A stretch of 64,000 nucleotides of DNA from Bacteroidales bacterium (GTDB lineage: Bacteria > Bacteroidota > Bacteroidia > Bacteroidales > UBA932), in assembly GCA_024402095.1 (NCBI GenBank), contig JAKSJU010000002.1, positions 1-64,000 on the forward strand, written 5' to 3'. Of this stretch, positions 35,608 through 43,439 are shown piece after piece. Numbering within the stretch: the stretch's first letter is position 1; the number at the start of each line of letters is the position of its first letter. Under the pieces are notes generated by a model. The model was not told where the DNA came from. It worked only from the letters and a program-made list of their open reading frames with translations, and made no database searches. Both the position numbers and the translations under genes were made by a program.

Positions 35608-36021
35608 ATGATGAATATTAAATCCATAATACCGATAGCCGCCGTTCTTTTGCTTGCCTCCTGCGGCAATAGGCAAAGAATCAATAAGGAAGAAGTCATT
35701 AACTATGACATCACCACCACATTTCCGGGTCACACCCACGAAAACGAGATACTTTGCGGAGGATATTCAGAAGTCAGGGAGCCAGATATGGATGAATACC
35801 AGTTATTCCGTGAAGTGACCGATACCGTAAAAGGGATGACCTTCACTCCCCTTTCAGTTCAGACCCAGGTCGTGGCCGGCACCAACTACAAGTTCTATTG
35901 CAGGTTCAGCGACGTCTCCGAAGAATTCAATCCAGGACATTGCTACCTCACCATATACAAGCCACTCCCCGGCCAGGGAGAACCCACAATCACGTCAATC
36001 GAAAAGATAAAAATCCTATGA
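35608..36021 (+). CDS. cystatin-like lipoprotein (predicted cysteine protease inhibitor)
   Basis: A 137-residue protein with a lipoprotein signal ending LLLASC (Cys19). The mature part closely follows the stefin/cystatin pattern: LCGGYSEVRE (residues 49-58; glycine of the N-terminal trunk), then QTQVVAGTNYKFYC (85-98) with the exact QVVAG inhibitory loop. YLTIYKPLPGQGEPTI (113-128) corresponds to the second hairpin of stefins. It probably blocks papain-like cysteine proteases at the cell envelope, either the cell's own secreted ones or those of host or competitors. Identification rests on motif order, not a database search. Confidence 0.8.
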   Translation: MMNIKSIIPIAAVLLLASCGNRQRINKEEVINYDITTTFPGHTHENEILCGGYSEVREPDMDEYQLFREVTDTVKGMTFTPLSVQTQVVAGTNYKFYCRFSDVSEEFNPGHCYLTIYKPLPGQGEPTITSIEKIKIL

Positions 36022-36104
36022 AAGAAGCAGATCTTAACGTCCTGGGCTCAGAAAACCAGCCACATATTGCTTGTCATGGTATTCTTCATTTTACGACATA
36101 CTAG
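36018..36104 (+). pseudogene. possible start remnant of a small membrane protein
   Basis: An ATG overlaps the cystatin stop (ATGA) but opens only a 28-codon frame. The adjacent frame reads KKQILTSWAQKTSHILLVMVFFIL, with the look of a short basic N-terminus plus membrane segment. Deleting one base after the ATG would join them. This may be the 5' stub of a lost gene, or chance. Confidence 0.25.
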
Positions 36105-37003
36105 TCCATGCCGACTTTTCCTTTTCCGGGAAGTATCCGTCGGAGAGAATCGATATTGGCTTTGGATACAGGGATGGTCCTGTCTATACTGAAAAGATGA
36201 AGCTGGCAGCCGGCGGAGTTTCCATCCACATGTGTGATGAACCGTGTGTTCACCAGAAAGGCACGATGGCAATGCAGAAGGAAAGTATAGTCAGAGAGCA
36301 GCTCTTCAATATTCTTCAGTGTATTTCTGATTCTTTTCTGCATCAGTTCCCCTTCCGAGAAATACCATATGCTGAGATAGTTTGCGACTGATTCTATGTA
36401 AAGGATATCCGATGGAGACACAGTCAATGACTCTTTGTATTCGCCTGTAATCTCCACTGATGCGGACTGCTCATCCTTGACCGGCTCTACTCTTTCAATG
36501 ACTTCATTGAGGGAAAGCAGTTCCTGAATCTTGTACTCCTTCATCCTGCTCCTTGTTATAAAATACCAGTATATTGACACGAACAGCGTCCATATAACAT
36601 TCTGCGTGAAGCTGTTAAGATAATACTCGAGAGTGAATTCACCGTCATAATCCACCCAATAGTAATACCAGTGTTCAAATCCCCATTCGATTACTGTAAA
36701 ATACATTCCGATAATAGCGGAGACAAGAATTACAAGAATAATATAAAAGGAGACTTTTCTTTTAACCTGATAAGGCCATTCCTTGGAATAATCGCAAGGA
36801 AACCCCAAAATGTATGTGACTATTAATTCAGTAATAATTGACCCGATGAAAATCAGTGTGCAGCATCCGAGACTTTGGAGCGCCCACAGATTATCGTTTA
36901 CTGAGTTTTGGATTCCATATGGCCTCATCAATGTGAAGAACACGAAAAATCCGAGGCTGAGCAGAACGTAATCCCAAATACTGATCTTCTTAATCTTTTT
37001 CAT
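36101..37003 (-). CDS. membrane-bound LytTR-type transcription regulator
   Basis: A 300-residue predicted regulator. Four hydrophobic segments lie at about residues 8-27, 44-68, 87-109 and 130-148. A LytTR DNA-binding domain (about 185-290) follows, with SPSDILYIESVANYLSIWY, LKNIEELLSDYTFLLHCHRAFLVN and VSKANIDSLRRIL. It has no receiver domain, so any signal would come through the membrane part. I start at MKKIKKIS (37003). It is divergent from a large outer-membrane barrel; a perfect inverted repeat lies between them (37069-37086). Confidence 0.88.
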   Translation of the reverse strand: MKKIKKISIWDYVLLSLGFFVFFTLMRPYGIQNSVNDNLWALQSLGCCTLIFIGSIITELIVTYILGFPCDYSKEWPYQVKRKVSFYIILVILVSAIIGMYFTVIEWGFEHWYYYWVDYDGEFTLEYYLNSFTQNVIWTLFVSIYWYFITRSRMKEYKIQELLSLNEVIERVEPVKDEQSASVEITGEYKESLTVSPSDILYIESVANYLSIWYFSEGELMQKRIRNTLKNIEELLSDYTFLLHCHRAFLVNTRFITHVDGNSAGCQLHLFSIDRTIPVSKANIDSLRRILPGKGKVGMD

Positions 37004-37010
37004 ATTACCG

Positions 37011-37018
37011 CAAAAATA
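37011..37018 (-). promoter_or_regulatory. -7 box for LytTR gene
   Basis: Minus-strand TATTTTTG, 7 bases before the start codon; a transcript from it would have almost no leader. Confidence 0.4.
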
Positions 37019-37068
37019 CACATTTCACGTATCCATGCAAGCGCATAGGGATGATTGGAAAAATATCC

Positions 37069-37086
37069 GGGACGGATGTCCGTCCC
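37069..37086. promoter_or_regulatory. perfect inverted repeat between LytTR and barrel genes
   Basis: GGGACGGA (37069-37076) and TCCGTCCC (37079-37086) are perfect arms with a 2-base centre, in the 184-base divergent gap. It is a candidate operator for the adjacent regulator or a short terminator. AATATCC also occurs on each side (37062-37068 and 37100-37106). Confidence 0.5.
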
Positions 37087-37136
37087 TGTTCTGGCACAGA
37101 ATATCCCTCCATATTGCGTAGCATCCGTTAACAAAA

Positions 37137-37144
37137 TACATTTG
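37137..37144 (+). promoter_or_regulatory. -7 box for outer-membrane barrel gene
   Basis: TACATTTG on the + strand, 43 bases before the ATG at 37188. An imperfect ATTG sits 20 bases upstream (37113-37116). Confidence 0.45.
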
Positions 37145-37187
37145 TCACCGTCAATATGGTTGTAAGTTAATAATGTATTAAGAAACC

Positions 37188-39584
37188 ATGATCAAAAATC
37201 ACATGAAAGTTTTTGCTCTATCATTTGCCATACTGCTTTGTGGCGCATTGGACATCTGTTTTGCACAGAATAATATTACGGTCAGCGGCAGAGTCGTCGC
37301 GGGAGGAGAAGCTTTGGAATTCGCAACAGTAGCCTTGTCAGAGCAGGACAGCACTATAGCAGCCGGAGATTTAACCGACGAAAACGGAAATTTCAACATG
37401 ACAGTCAAACCGGGATCCTATACCCTTTCGGCTTCAATGATAGGCTATGAAACTTATTACTATTCGGCCAGCTTTGACGGTGGGCAATTCGATGCGGGTA
37501 CAATTATCTTGAAGGAAAACGCACAGGCTCTTGATGCAGCCGTCGTCCAGGCTCAGCTGCCCAGGACCGAATTGAAGGGAGACGCTGTGGTGACAAATAT
37601 CACAGGATCAGTCCTGGAGCATACCGGCAATGCACTGGACGTACTCGGAAAGGTCCCGGGGATGATTATGCGCAACGGAAGCCTCGAAGTGATTGGACGA
37701 GGTGCTCCTCTTTACTATATTAACGGCCGCAGGGTTACAGACAACTCGGAACTCCGTGACCTGATGTCTGAGGACATAAAGTCCGTCGAGATTGTCAGCA
37801 ATCCCGGAGCGCTATACGGAGGAGACATCAACAGTGTCGTGCGCATACGCACTGTCAAGAGACAGGGAGAAGGTTTCAGCTTTGCCCTGACAAGCCAGGC
37901 CAAGCAGCATATCTATAACTGCAGTGATTTCGAACCATCCTGGTCCGTGCTAGATCTCAACTACAGGGTTAAAGGATGGGACTTTTTCAGTAAGATCGTC
38001 TACTGGAATCAGCGTAATTACCAGATAAGCGACCTTGAAGGATTGACTTACCTCGAAAGGAAGGATGGAAACCATCTGTTCCTGGAAAAGGGCACGCTCG
38101 ATTACAGAGGGCATAACGGAGGTCTGCAGTTCCTTGTCGGTGCCAACTGGCAGATAAATGAAAATCATTCCCTCGGTTTCAAGATCAATCGGGATCAGGG
38201 TCTTTTCGGTGCCAACAGGCTTCTGGTTGACGCCGGAATCTTCCTTGACGACGTGCAGGAAGACCAACTTTATACTGTCAACGACGGCCGGATGCCGGTC
38301 AACAACCAGTGGACGGGAAATTTCTATTACGATGGAAATGTGGATAAATGGAATATAAACTTCAATGCTGATTTCCTTAACGGCCGCAATGACACTTCAA
38401 ACGAAATGAAGGAGTCAAGCTGGATTTCCCCTGCCGAGTTGTCCTCAGAGCAGAAGTCTACTACATTTTTAGGCGCCGGGAAACTGGTTCTGTCCCATCC
38501 TTTGTGGAAAGGCAAACTCCAGTTCGGGGTCGAGGAAATATATGTCTATGCCGGTCAGACCTATATGATAACATTCGACGATATCCCTTCAACTGATGCT
38601 TTCCTTACAGAAAACAACATTGCGGGTTTCGCCGAGTATACTGCATCACTGTCATTCGGCCAGATCAGCGCAGGCCTGCGCTTCGAACACGACGATTATA
38701 ATTATCGTGACAATCTGGACAATAAAAATAACCTGAATAAAGAATACAACAACTGGTTCCCGTCATTAAGTTTTTCAACGAAGGCAGGACCTGTAGGTCT
38801 GTCAATGTCATTTTCCGGCAAAACAAGACGCCCGGATTTCAACAGACTTTCAAGTGAAATATCTTACAACAACCGTTATTGCTACCAGAGCGGAAATCCT
38901 TTGCTCCTCAGCGAAAAACATCTCATTGGCTCTCTGAATGCAAATTGGAACTGGCTCACATTAAGTACCAATTATTCCCGTATAGACAATGCCTTCGTCC
39001 AATGGGGCACCCAATACAATGACAAGGGGGTGATTCTGATAAAAAGCGCCAATCTGGAGACGCCACAGCGCAAGCTGAGTATCTACCTCACGGCGTCACC
39101 TACTGTCGGTATATGGAGTCCAAGATATACTGTGGGGATGGAGAAACAGTTCCTTACCCTTACTCTCGAAGACCCTACGGCTGAAGGCGGGCACCGCATT
39201 GAATCCTTTGGAAAACCTATGTATGTGCTTCAGTTCGACAATTCTTTCCGATTCAAGCACAGTTGGCTTCTGGAGGCAGGATACCAGTACCTCAGCAGGA
39301 TGAATGTTGCCAATGTGGAGACACTCAGACCCATGCAGAGCGCATCGCTGAGCATCCAGAAATCTTTCCTGAAAGATGAGGCGCTAACCGTCCGTCTCAC
39401 CTGGGCGGACATCTTCAATTCCTCCGTCGAATACGCTCACGTCGATTTCGGTCGTTACATCATAAACCAGTCATCAGATAATTTCAATCCATGCATCCTT
39501 CTCCGCGTATCCTACCGCTTCAACAGCGCCTCAAACAAGTACAAAGGTACAGGTGCGGGAGAATCAGTAAAAAGCAGGTTGTAG
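37188..39584 (+). CDS. outer-membrane beta-barrel with CarboxypepD_reg and plug-like domains
   Basis: A 798-residue TonB-receptor-related protein. It has a signal peptide ending CFAQ, a CarboxypepD_reg-like sandwich (VSGRVVAGGEALEFATVAL..GSYTLSASMIGYE, about 30-105) and a plug-like region with LGKVPGMIMRNGSLEVIGRGAPLYYINGRR and SVEIVSNPGALYGGD. A ~550-residue barrel of the OMP_b-brl_3 type follows. Such proteins often transport or secrete an unknown small ligand. No SusD partner is next to it, so it is not a classical polysaccharide locus. Starts at 37188 or 37203 are both possible. It is divergent from a LytTR regulator. Confidence 0.87.
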   Translation: MIKNHMKVFALSFAILLCGALDICFAQNNITVSGRVVAGGEALEFATVALSEQDSTIAAGDLTDENGNFNMTVKPGSYTLSASMIGYETYYYSASFDGGQFDAGTIILKENAQALDAAVVQAQLPRTELKGDAVVTNITGSVLEHTGNALDVLGKVPGMIMRNGSLEVIGRGAPLYYINGRRVTDNSELRDLMSEDIKSVEIVSNPGALYGGDINSVVRIRTVKRQGEGFSFALTSQAKQHIYNCSDFEPSWSVLDLNYRVKGWDFFSKIVYWNQRNYQISDLEGLTYLERKDGNHLFLEKGTLDYRGHNGGLQFLVGANWQINENHSLGFKINRDQGLFGANRLLVDAGIFLDDVQEDQLYTVNDGRMPVNNQWTGNFYYDGNVDKWNINFNADFLNGRNDTSNEMKESSWISPAELSSEQKSTTFLGAGKLVLSHPLWKGKLQFGVEEIYVYAGQTYMITFDDIPSTDAFLTENNIAGFAEYTASLSFGQISAGLRFEHDDYNYRDNLDNKNNLNKEYNNWFPSLSFSTKAGPVGLSMSFSGKTRRPDFNRLSSEISYNNRYCYQSGNPLLLSEKHLIGSLNANWNWLTLSTNYSRIDNAFVQWGTQYNDKGVILIKSANLETPQRKLSIYLTASPTVGIWSPRYTVGMEKQFLTLTLEDPTAEGGHRIESFGKPMYVLQFDNSFRFKHSWLLEAGYQYLSRMNVANVETLRPMQSASLSIQKSFLKDEALTVRLTWADIFNSSVEYAHVDFGRYIINQSSDNFNPCILLRVSYRFNSASNKYKGTGAGESVKSRL

Positions 39585-39601
39585 GAGGGCAAAAGCCGGA
39601 G

Positions 39602-40339
39602 CTATAATTTATAGTTCAAATACTTCTTCCTGTCATCCTCCTGGAATTTCTCGATGGCATAGCGCAGCATCGTCCTTGGCATCACAGTACATCTTGGCAG
39701 TGATTCTCCTGGGGCGGGAGTCTCCAGATAGGTATGCAGCAAGGATGCATCCCGATTGCCGACTTCCCGCAACAACCATCCCGCAGCCTTGTGAATCAGG
39801 TCATGCGAATGATGCAGGAGTATGTCAGCGATCGCAATAGCATCATCGTATTCTCCGTGACGGATAAACTGCATGCAAGCGACTATTCCGATACGCTGTT
39901 CCCATATAGTCTTGCCGTTTCCGGCAAGGTCATAAAGAACTCTTCTGTCTCTGTTCAGCAGCCAGTCACCGAGAATCTCATAACAGCTCAAATCGACAAG
40001 GTCCCAGTTGTTGATATATCTTGTGTGGGAAAGATAGAAATCCACGCAGCTGCGCTTGAGTTCATTGTCTTTCCTGGCATGCCTGTATATCTGCACAAGC
40101 ACAAGCAGCGAGCATAGACGCACTTCGTGCCACGGACTTGTGATAGAGCTTTCCAAATCATCCAGACGGCATTCACGCCAGATATCCTTGACGACACTGC
40201 GGGTAACGGGAACCTTGATGCCAAGAAAGAGATCACCTTCACCGTACTCCCCTTTCCCAGTCTTGAAAAATCGGCTCAAGCCTGCCACCTGAGATTCGTC
40301 ACGCAGAGGCAGCATCCTTTCTTCTATGATATTTCCCAT
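39602..40339 (-). CDS. DNA alkylation repair enzyme (AlkD-like HEAT-repeat glycosylase)
   Basis: Removes alkylated bases from DNA. The 245-residue protein follows the AlkD pattern of HEAT-like helices: FFKTGKGEYGEGDLFLGIKVP, SPWHEVRLCSLLVLV, RYINNWDLVDLSCYEILG, then WEQRIGIVACM and HDLIHKAAGWLLREVGNRD. The tryptophan/aspartate motif INNWDLVD is the conserved active-site region. It stands alone, converging on the barrel gene with 17 bases between stops and diverging from the NCS2 permease. Confidence 0.92.
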   Translation of the reverse strand: MGNIIEERMLPLRDESQVAGLSRFFKTGKGEYGEGDLFLGIKVPVTRSVVKDIWRECRLDDLESSITSPWHEVRLCSLLVLVQIYRHARKDNELKRSCVDFYLSHTRYINNWDLVDLSCYEILGDWLLNRDRRVLYDLAGNGKTIWEQRIGIVACMQFIRHGEYDDAIAIADILLHHSHDLIHKAAGWLLREVGNRDASLLHTYLETPAPGESLPRCTVMPRTMLRYAIEKFQEDDRKKYLNYKL

Positions 40340-40368
40340 AATTTCATTTATTTGCTGTAAATTTAAAG

Positions 40369-40376
40369 TAAATTTG
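40369..40376 (+). promoter_or_regulatory. -7 box for NCS2 permease gene
   Basis: TAAATTTG matches TAnnTTTG and lies 46 bases before the permease ATG. Confidence 0.4.
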
Positions 40377-40422
40377 TAGTTCTACAAGCCTGTTTACGGT
40401 TAAAGAGAAGATACGATCGACT

Positions 40423-41736
40423 ATGGACGTTATATATAGCATTGACAGTCATATTCCATTCAAGAAAGCGTTGCCGATAGGACTGCAGCATGTCTTGGTA
40501 ATGTTTGTCGCAAACATTACCCCTATCATTATCCTCGCAGGGATTCTGGATTTCAGCCCTGAGTTCAAGGCTAATCTGGTACAGAATGCCATGCTGATAG
40601 CGGGAATAGGCACGTTTATCCAGCTTTACCCATTGTGGAGAATCGGCTCCAGGCTTCCAATAGTGATGGGTGTCAGTTTCACTTTCCTGTCAGTCGCAAT
40701 CGGCGTGTCAACATCACTCGGTTATGGGACGATGTTGTGTGCCATCATAATTGGAGGAATAGTTGAAGGCCTTATCGGATTGTTTGCTAAATATTGGGTA
40801 AGGTTCATCACTCCGGTAGTTGCTGCCACAATAGTGACAGCCATCGGTTTCTCTTTGCTGCCAATCGGAGCAAATTCGTTCGCCGGAGGAGAAGGCGCCG
40901 CTGATTTCGGCTCTGCACAGAATCTGATTGTAGGAACCGTCACATTGGTAAGCTGCCTGATATTCAGAATATTCACAAAAGGATTCTACCAGGCCGTGTC
41001 ATTCTTTTTCGGCCTTATTGTAGGATACATCCTATCAATATTCATGGGCATGGTCGATTTCAGCGTTCTGAAAGGATGCAAGATATTCGCACTTCCTATG
41101 ATACCGATGCTCAGCCCCGACTTCCACCTTCAATTCGATCTTGGAGCGGTACTGTCATTTATCGTAATTTTCCTGGTATCTGCGACTGAGACCATAGGCG
41201 ATACGACCGTTGTAGTCACTTCAGGACTTAATAGAGAGCCGTCAAGCAAAGAAATATCCGGTGCCCTTGCCTGCGACGGATTCATCAGTTCGATATCCGG
41301 CATACTGGGATGCACACCGATTACGTCATTCAGCCAGAATGCCGGGCTTATGAAGGTTACGGGAGTATTCAACCGGAATGCTATAGGTGTCGGAGCCGCA
41401 ATAATGATTCTTGCAGGTCTGTTCCCTGCTTTCGGAGCTCTTCTGTGTACTGTTCCTCAATGTGTTCTAGGAGGATGTACAATTATGATGTTCGGCTCGA
41501 TAATAATGGCCGGAATCGAAATGCTTGCACGTTGCGAATTCAATTCGCACAATACAACGGTAATAACGCTCTCGCTCGCAGTGGGAATCGGATTTCCCCA
41601 GGCCAACGGATTGTTTGACATATTTCCTCAGATGGTTCAGGAAGTCTTTGCCCAGAACAGCGTGGCGATAGTGTTTGTCATTGCTCTTATCACAGACTCC
41701 GTGCATAGGCCGAAATATAACAGAAAACAGCTGTAA
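40423..41736 (+). CDS. NCS2-family nucleobase:cation symporter
   Basis: Imports a nucleobase (xanthine, uric acid or uracil) with a cation. The 437-residue membrane protein has about 12-14 hydrophobic segments. It opens GLQHVLVMFVANITPIII, and carries the essential acidic residue in SATETIGDTTVV and the NAT signature QNAGLMKVTG (about residues 305-314). It then shows NRNAIGVGAAIMILAGLFPAFGALL. The QNAG form is more usual in purine transporters than in UraA, but substrate cannot be fixed. It is followed at once by a UbiA-family remnant. Confidence 0.92.
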   Translation: MDVIYSIDSHIPFKKALPIGLQHVLVMFVANITPIIILAGILDFSPEFKANLVQNAMLIAGIGTFIQLYPLWRIGSRLPIVMGVSFTFLSVAIGVSTSLGYGTMLCAIIIGGIVEGLIGLFAKYWVRFITPVVAATIVTAIGFSLLPIGANSFAGGEGAADFGSAQNLIVGTVTLVSCLIFRIFTKGFYQAVSFFFGLIVGYILSIFMGMVDFSVLKGCKIFALPMIPMLSPDFHLQFDLGAVLSFIVIFLVSATETIGDTTVVVTSGLNREPSSKEISGALACDGFISSISGILGCTPITSFSQNAGLMKVTGVFNRNAIGVGAAIMILAGLFPAFGALLCTVPQCVLGGCTIMMFGSIIMAGIEMLARCEFNSHNTTVITLSLAVGIGFPQANGLFDIFPQMVQEVFAQNSVAIVFVIALITDSVHRPKYNRKQL

Positions 41737-41738
41737 TA

Positions 41739-41858
41739 ATGAAACACACAATAAAGGATTGGTTTGTAGCGACAAGATTCTGGTCGTTTCCCATTTCGGC
41801 AACCATAATATCTCATGCCTTGTGGGATTCACTGGTCTTTGTAATCCTCCCAATATAA
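41739..41858 (+). pseudogene. N-terminal remnant of a UbiA-family prenyltransferase
   Basis: A 39-codon frame starting 2 bases after the permease stop reads MKHTIKDWFVATRFWSFPIS, the typical first stretch of MenA/UbiA-like prenyltransferases (WxxATRPWSFPxSA). The rest of the ~300-residue gene is missing; the frame ends in HALWDSLVFVILPI and a stop. The likely explanation is an internal or downstream deletion. Confidence 0.5.
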
Positions 41859-41864
41859 TTTTAC

Positions 41865-41872
41865 TATATTTG
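41865..41872 (+). promoter_or_regulatory. -7 box for CE15 gene
   Basis: TATATTTG, an exact match, is 35 bases before the ATG at 41908. TTTG at 41838-41841 is 23 bases upstream, slightly farther than usual. Confidence 0.45.
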
Positions 41873-41907
41873 TCACAGTACTAACACAATACTAATAACC
41901 AGAAAAA

Positions 41908-43425
41908 ATGAGAAGAATTCTTTGTATTGCCAGCGCATTGGTCCTTTGCTTGACTACTTATGCGCAAAAACCGGTGAATTTCACTACTGAACAGGATTTC
42001 CAGAACATGCTTGACCAGCTTGGCATAAAATCCGTAAGACGTGGATTCGACGCCGACCAGAGCAGCCCTTATGCAGCCAATTATGATGAATCAAAGGCAA
42101 ACCCGTATCCGGAAATCCCGGAATTGATGAAAACTAACAGGGGCAGGAAGGTCAAGACGGCAAAGGACTGGTGGAATGTACGCCGTCCCGAGATCAAAGA
42201 AGGATTCGAAAGCGAAATATACGGACGTGTCCCTAAGAATGTACCATCCGTAACCTGGACAGTTGAGTGCGAAGAGACCGAATGGGTGGGAATGATTCCC
42301 GCAAAGGCCAAGAAACTTGTAGGCCACGTCGACAATTCAGCATGCCCGGAGATCAACGTGGACATCCAGATGGTGCTCGTCACTCCTGCGGATGCAAAAG
42401 GCCCGGTTCCTGTCCTTATGATGTTCGGACCGGCGAGTCTGCCGAATCCTGTCGTTCCGGGAAGAGATGATATGGCAGTGATCAACAAGGCTCTCCGCAA
42501 AATGCTTGAGAACAATCCCGAGACTGCAGAGTTGATGAAGAAATATCCTGCATGGCAACCTTTTGAGCCGGCAAATCCTTTTGCAGCATTCGCGAGACCG
42601 CAGCTGGCACCCGGGCAGGACCCTCCTTCAAACCAGCAGCTTCTTGCAGCCGGTTGGGGCTACGTAATGATAGATCCTTCGAGCATTCAGGCAGACAACG
42701 GCGCTGGACTGACCCGCGGCATCATAGGTCTCGTAAACAAGGGTCAGCCTCGCAAACCTGATGATTGGGGCTCGCTCAGAGCCTGGGCATGGGGCGCAGC
42801 TCGCGGCCTCGACTACCTGGAAACCGACCCTAACGTTGATGCATCCCATGTTGGCATCGAGGGCGTTTCCCGTTACGGCAAGGCTGCTCTGGTCACCCTT
42901 GCATTCGAAGAGAGATTTGCTATCGGACTTATTGGCTCGTCAGGCAAGGGCGGAGCCACGCTTCACAGAAGGATTTTCGGTGAAGGTCTCGAGAACCTTG
43001 CCACTAGCGGTGAATACCACTGGATGGCAGGAAACTATATCAAATACAACGCAGTGGAAGGCAAGAAGGGCGCAGGCAATGCCGATATGCTCCCTGTCGA
43101 TTCCCACGAGCTTATCGCCATGTGCGCACCACGCCTCTGCTTCATCAGCTACGGTATTCCGGAAAGGGGTGATGCTCAGTGGCTTGACCAGTACGGAAGC
43201 TGGCAGGCAACAGTCGCTGCCGGTGAAGCATACAAGCTTGTCGGCTCTACGGACCTCGGCCTCGGAAATGACTACCGCAACACTCCTATGCCGGCTGTCA
43301 ACGAAGATGTGCTTGACGGCAACCTGGCATGGCGTCAGCATGACGGAGGCCACACGGATGCCCCTAACATGAAGCATTTCATCAAATGGGCAAGCGAGAA
43401 GATAGGATACGTTTATAAGAGATAA
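41908..43425 (+). CDS. CE15 glucuronoyl esterase-like protein, secreted
   Basis: Expected to cleave ester bonds between glucuronic acid on xylan and lignin alcohols. The 505 residues carry a signal peptide ending TTYAQ. The hydrolase core has nucleophile motif GVSRYGKAA (CE15 form GCSRxGK) preceded by LRAWAWGAARGLDYLE, and the C-terminal RQHDGGHTDAPN holds the catalytic His. An insertion between residues about 190 and 245 (NPVVPGRDD..PPSNQQLLAAGWGY) is common in bacterial members. It is followed 14 bases later by a VOC-domain gene. Confidence 0.88.
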   Translation: MRRILCIASALVLCLTTYAQKPVNFTTEQDFQNMLDQLGIKSVRRGFDADQSSPYAANYDESKANPYPEIPELMKTNRGRKVKTAKDWWNVRRPEIKEGFESEIYGRVPKNVPSVTWTVECEETEWVGMIPAKAKKLVGHVDNSACPEINVDIQMVLVTPADAKGPVPVLMMFGPASLPNPVVPGRDDMAVINKALRKMLENNPETAELMKKYPAWQPFEPANPFAAFARPQLAPGQDPPSNQQLLAAGWGYVMIDPSSIQADNGAGLTRGIIGLVNKGQPRKPDDWGSLRAWAWGAARGLDYLETDPNVDASHVGIEGVSRYGKAALVTLAFEERFAIGLIGSSGKGGATLHRRIFGEGLENLATSGEYHWMAGNYIKYNAVEGKKGAGNADMLPVDSHELIAMCAPRLCFISYGIPERGDAQWLDQYGSWQATVAAGEAYKLVGSTDLGLGNDYRNTPMPAVNEDVLDGNLAWRQHDGGHTDAPNMKHFIKWASEKIGYVYKR

Positions 43426-43439
43426 AATCATATATCATT

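Noticed and set aside
37188..39584. SusC of a polysaccharide utilisation locus
   Set aside because: No susD-like gene follows and the protein is shorter than SusC (about 1000 residues); it fits the OMP_b-brl_3 barrel type better.
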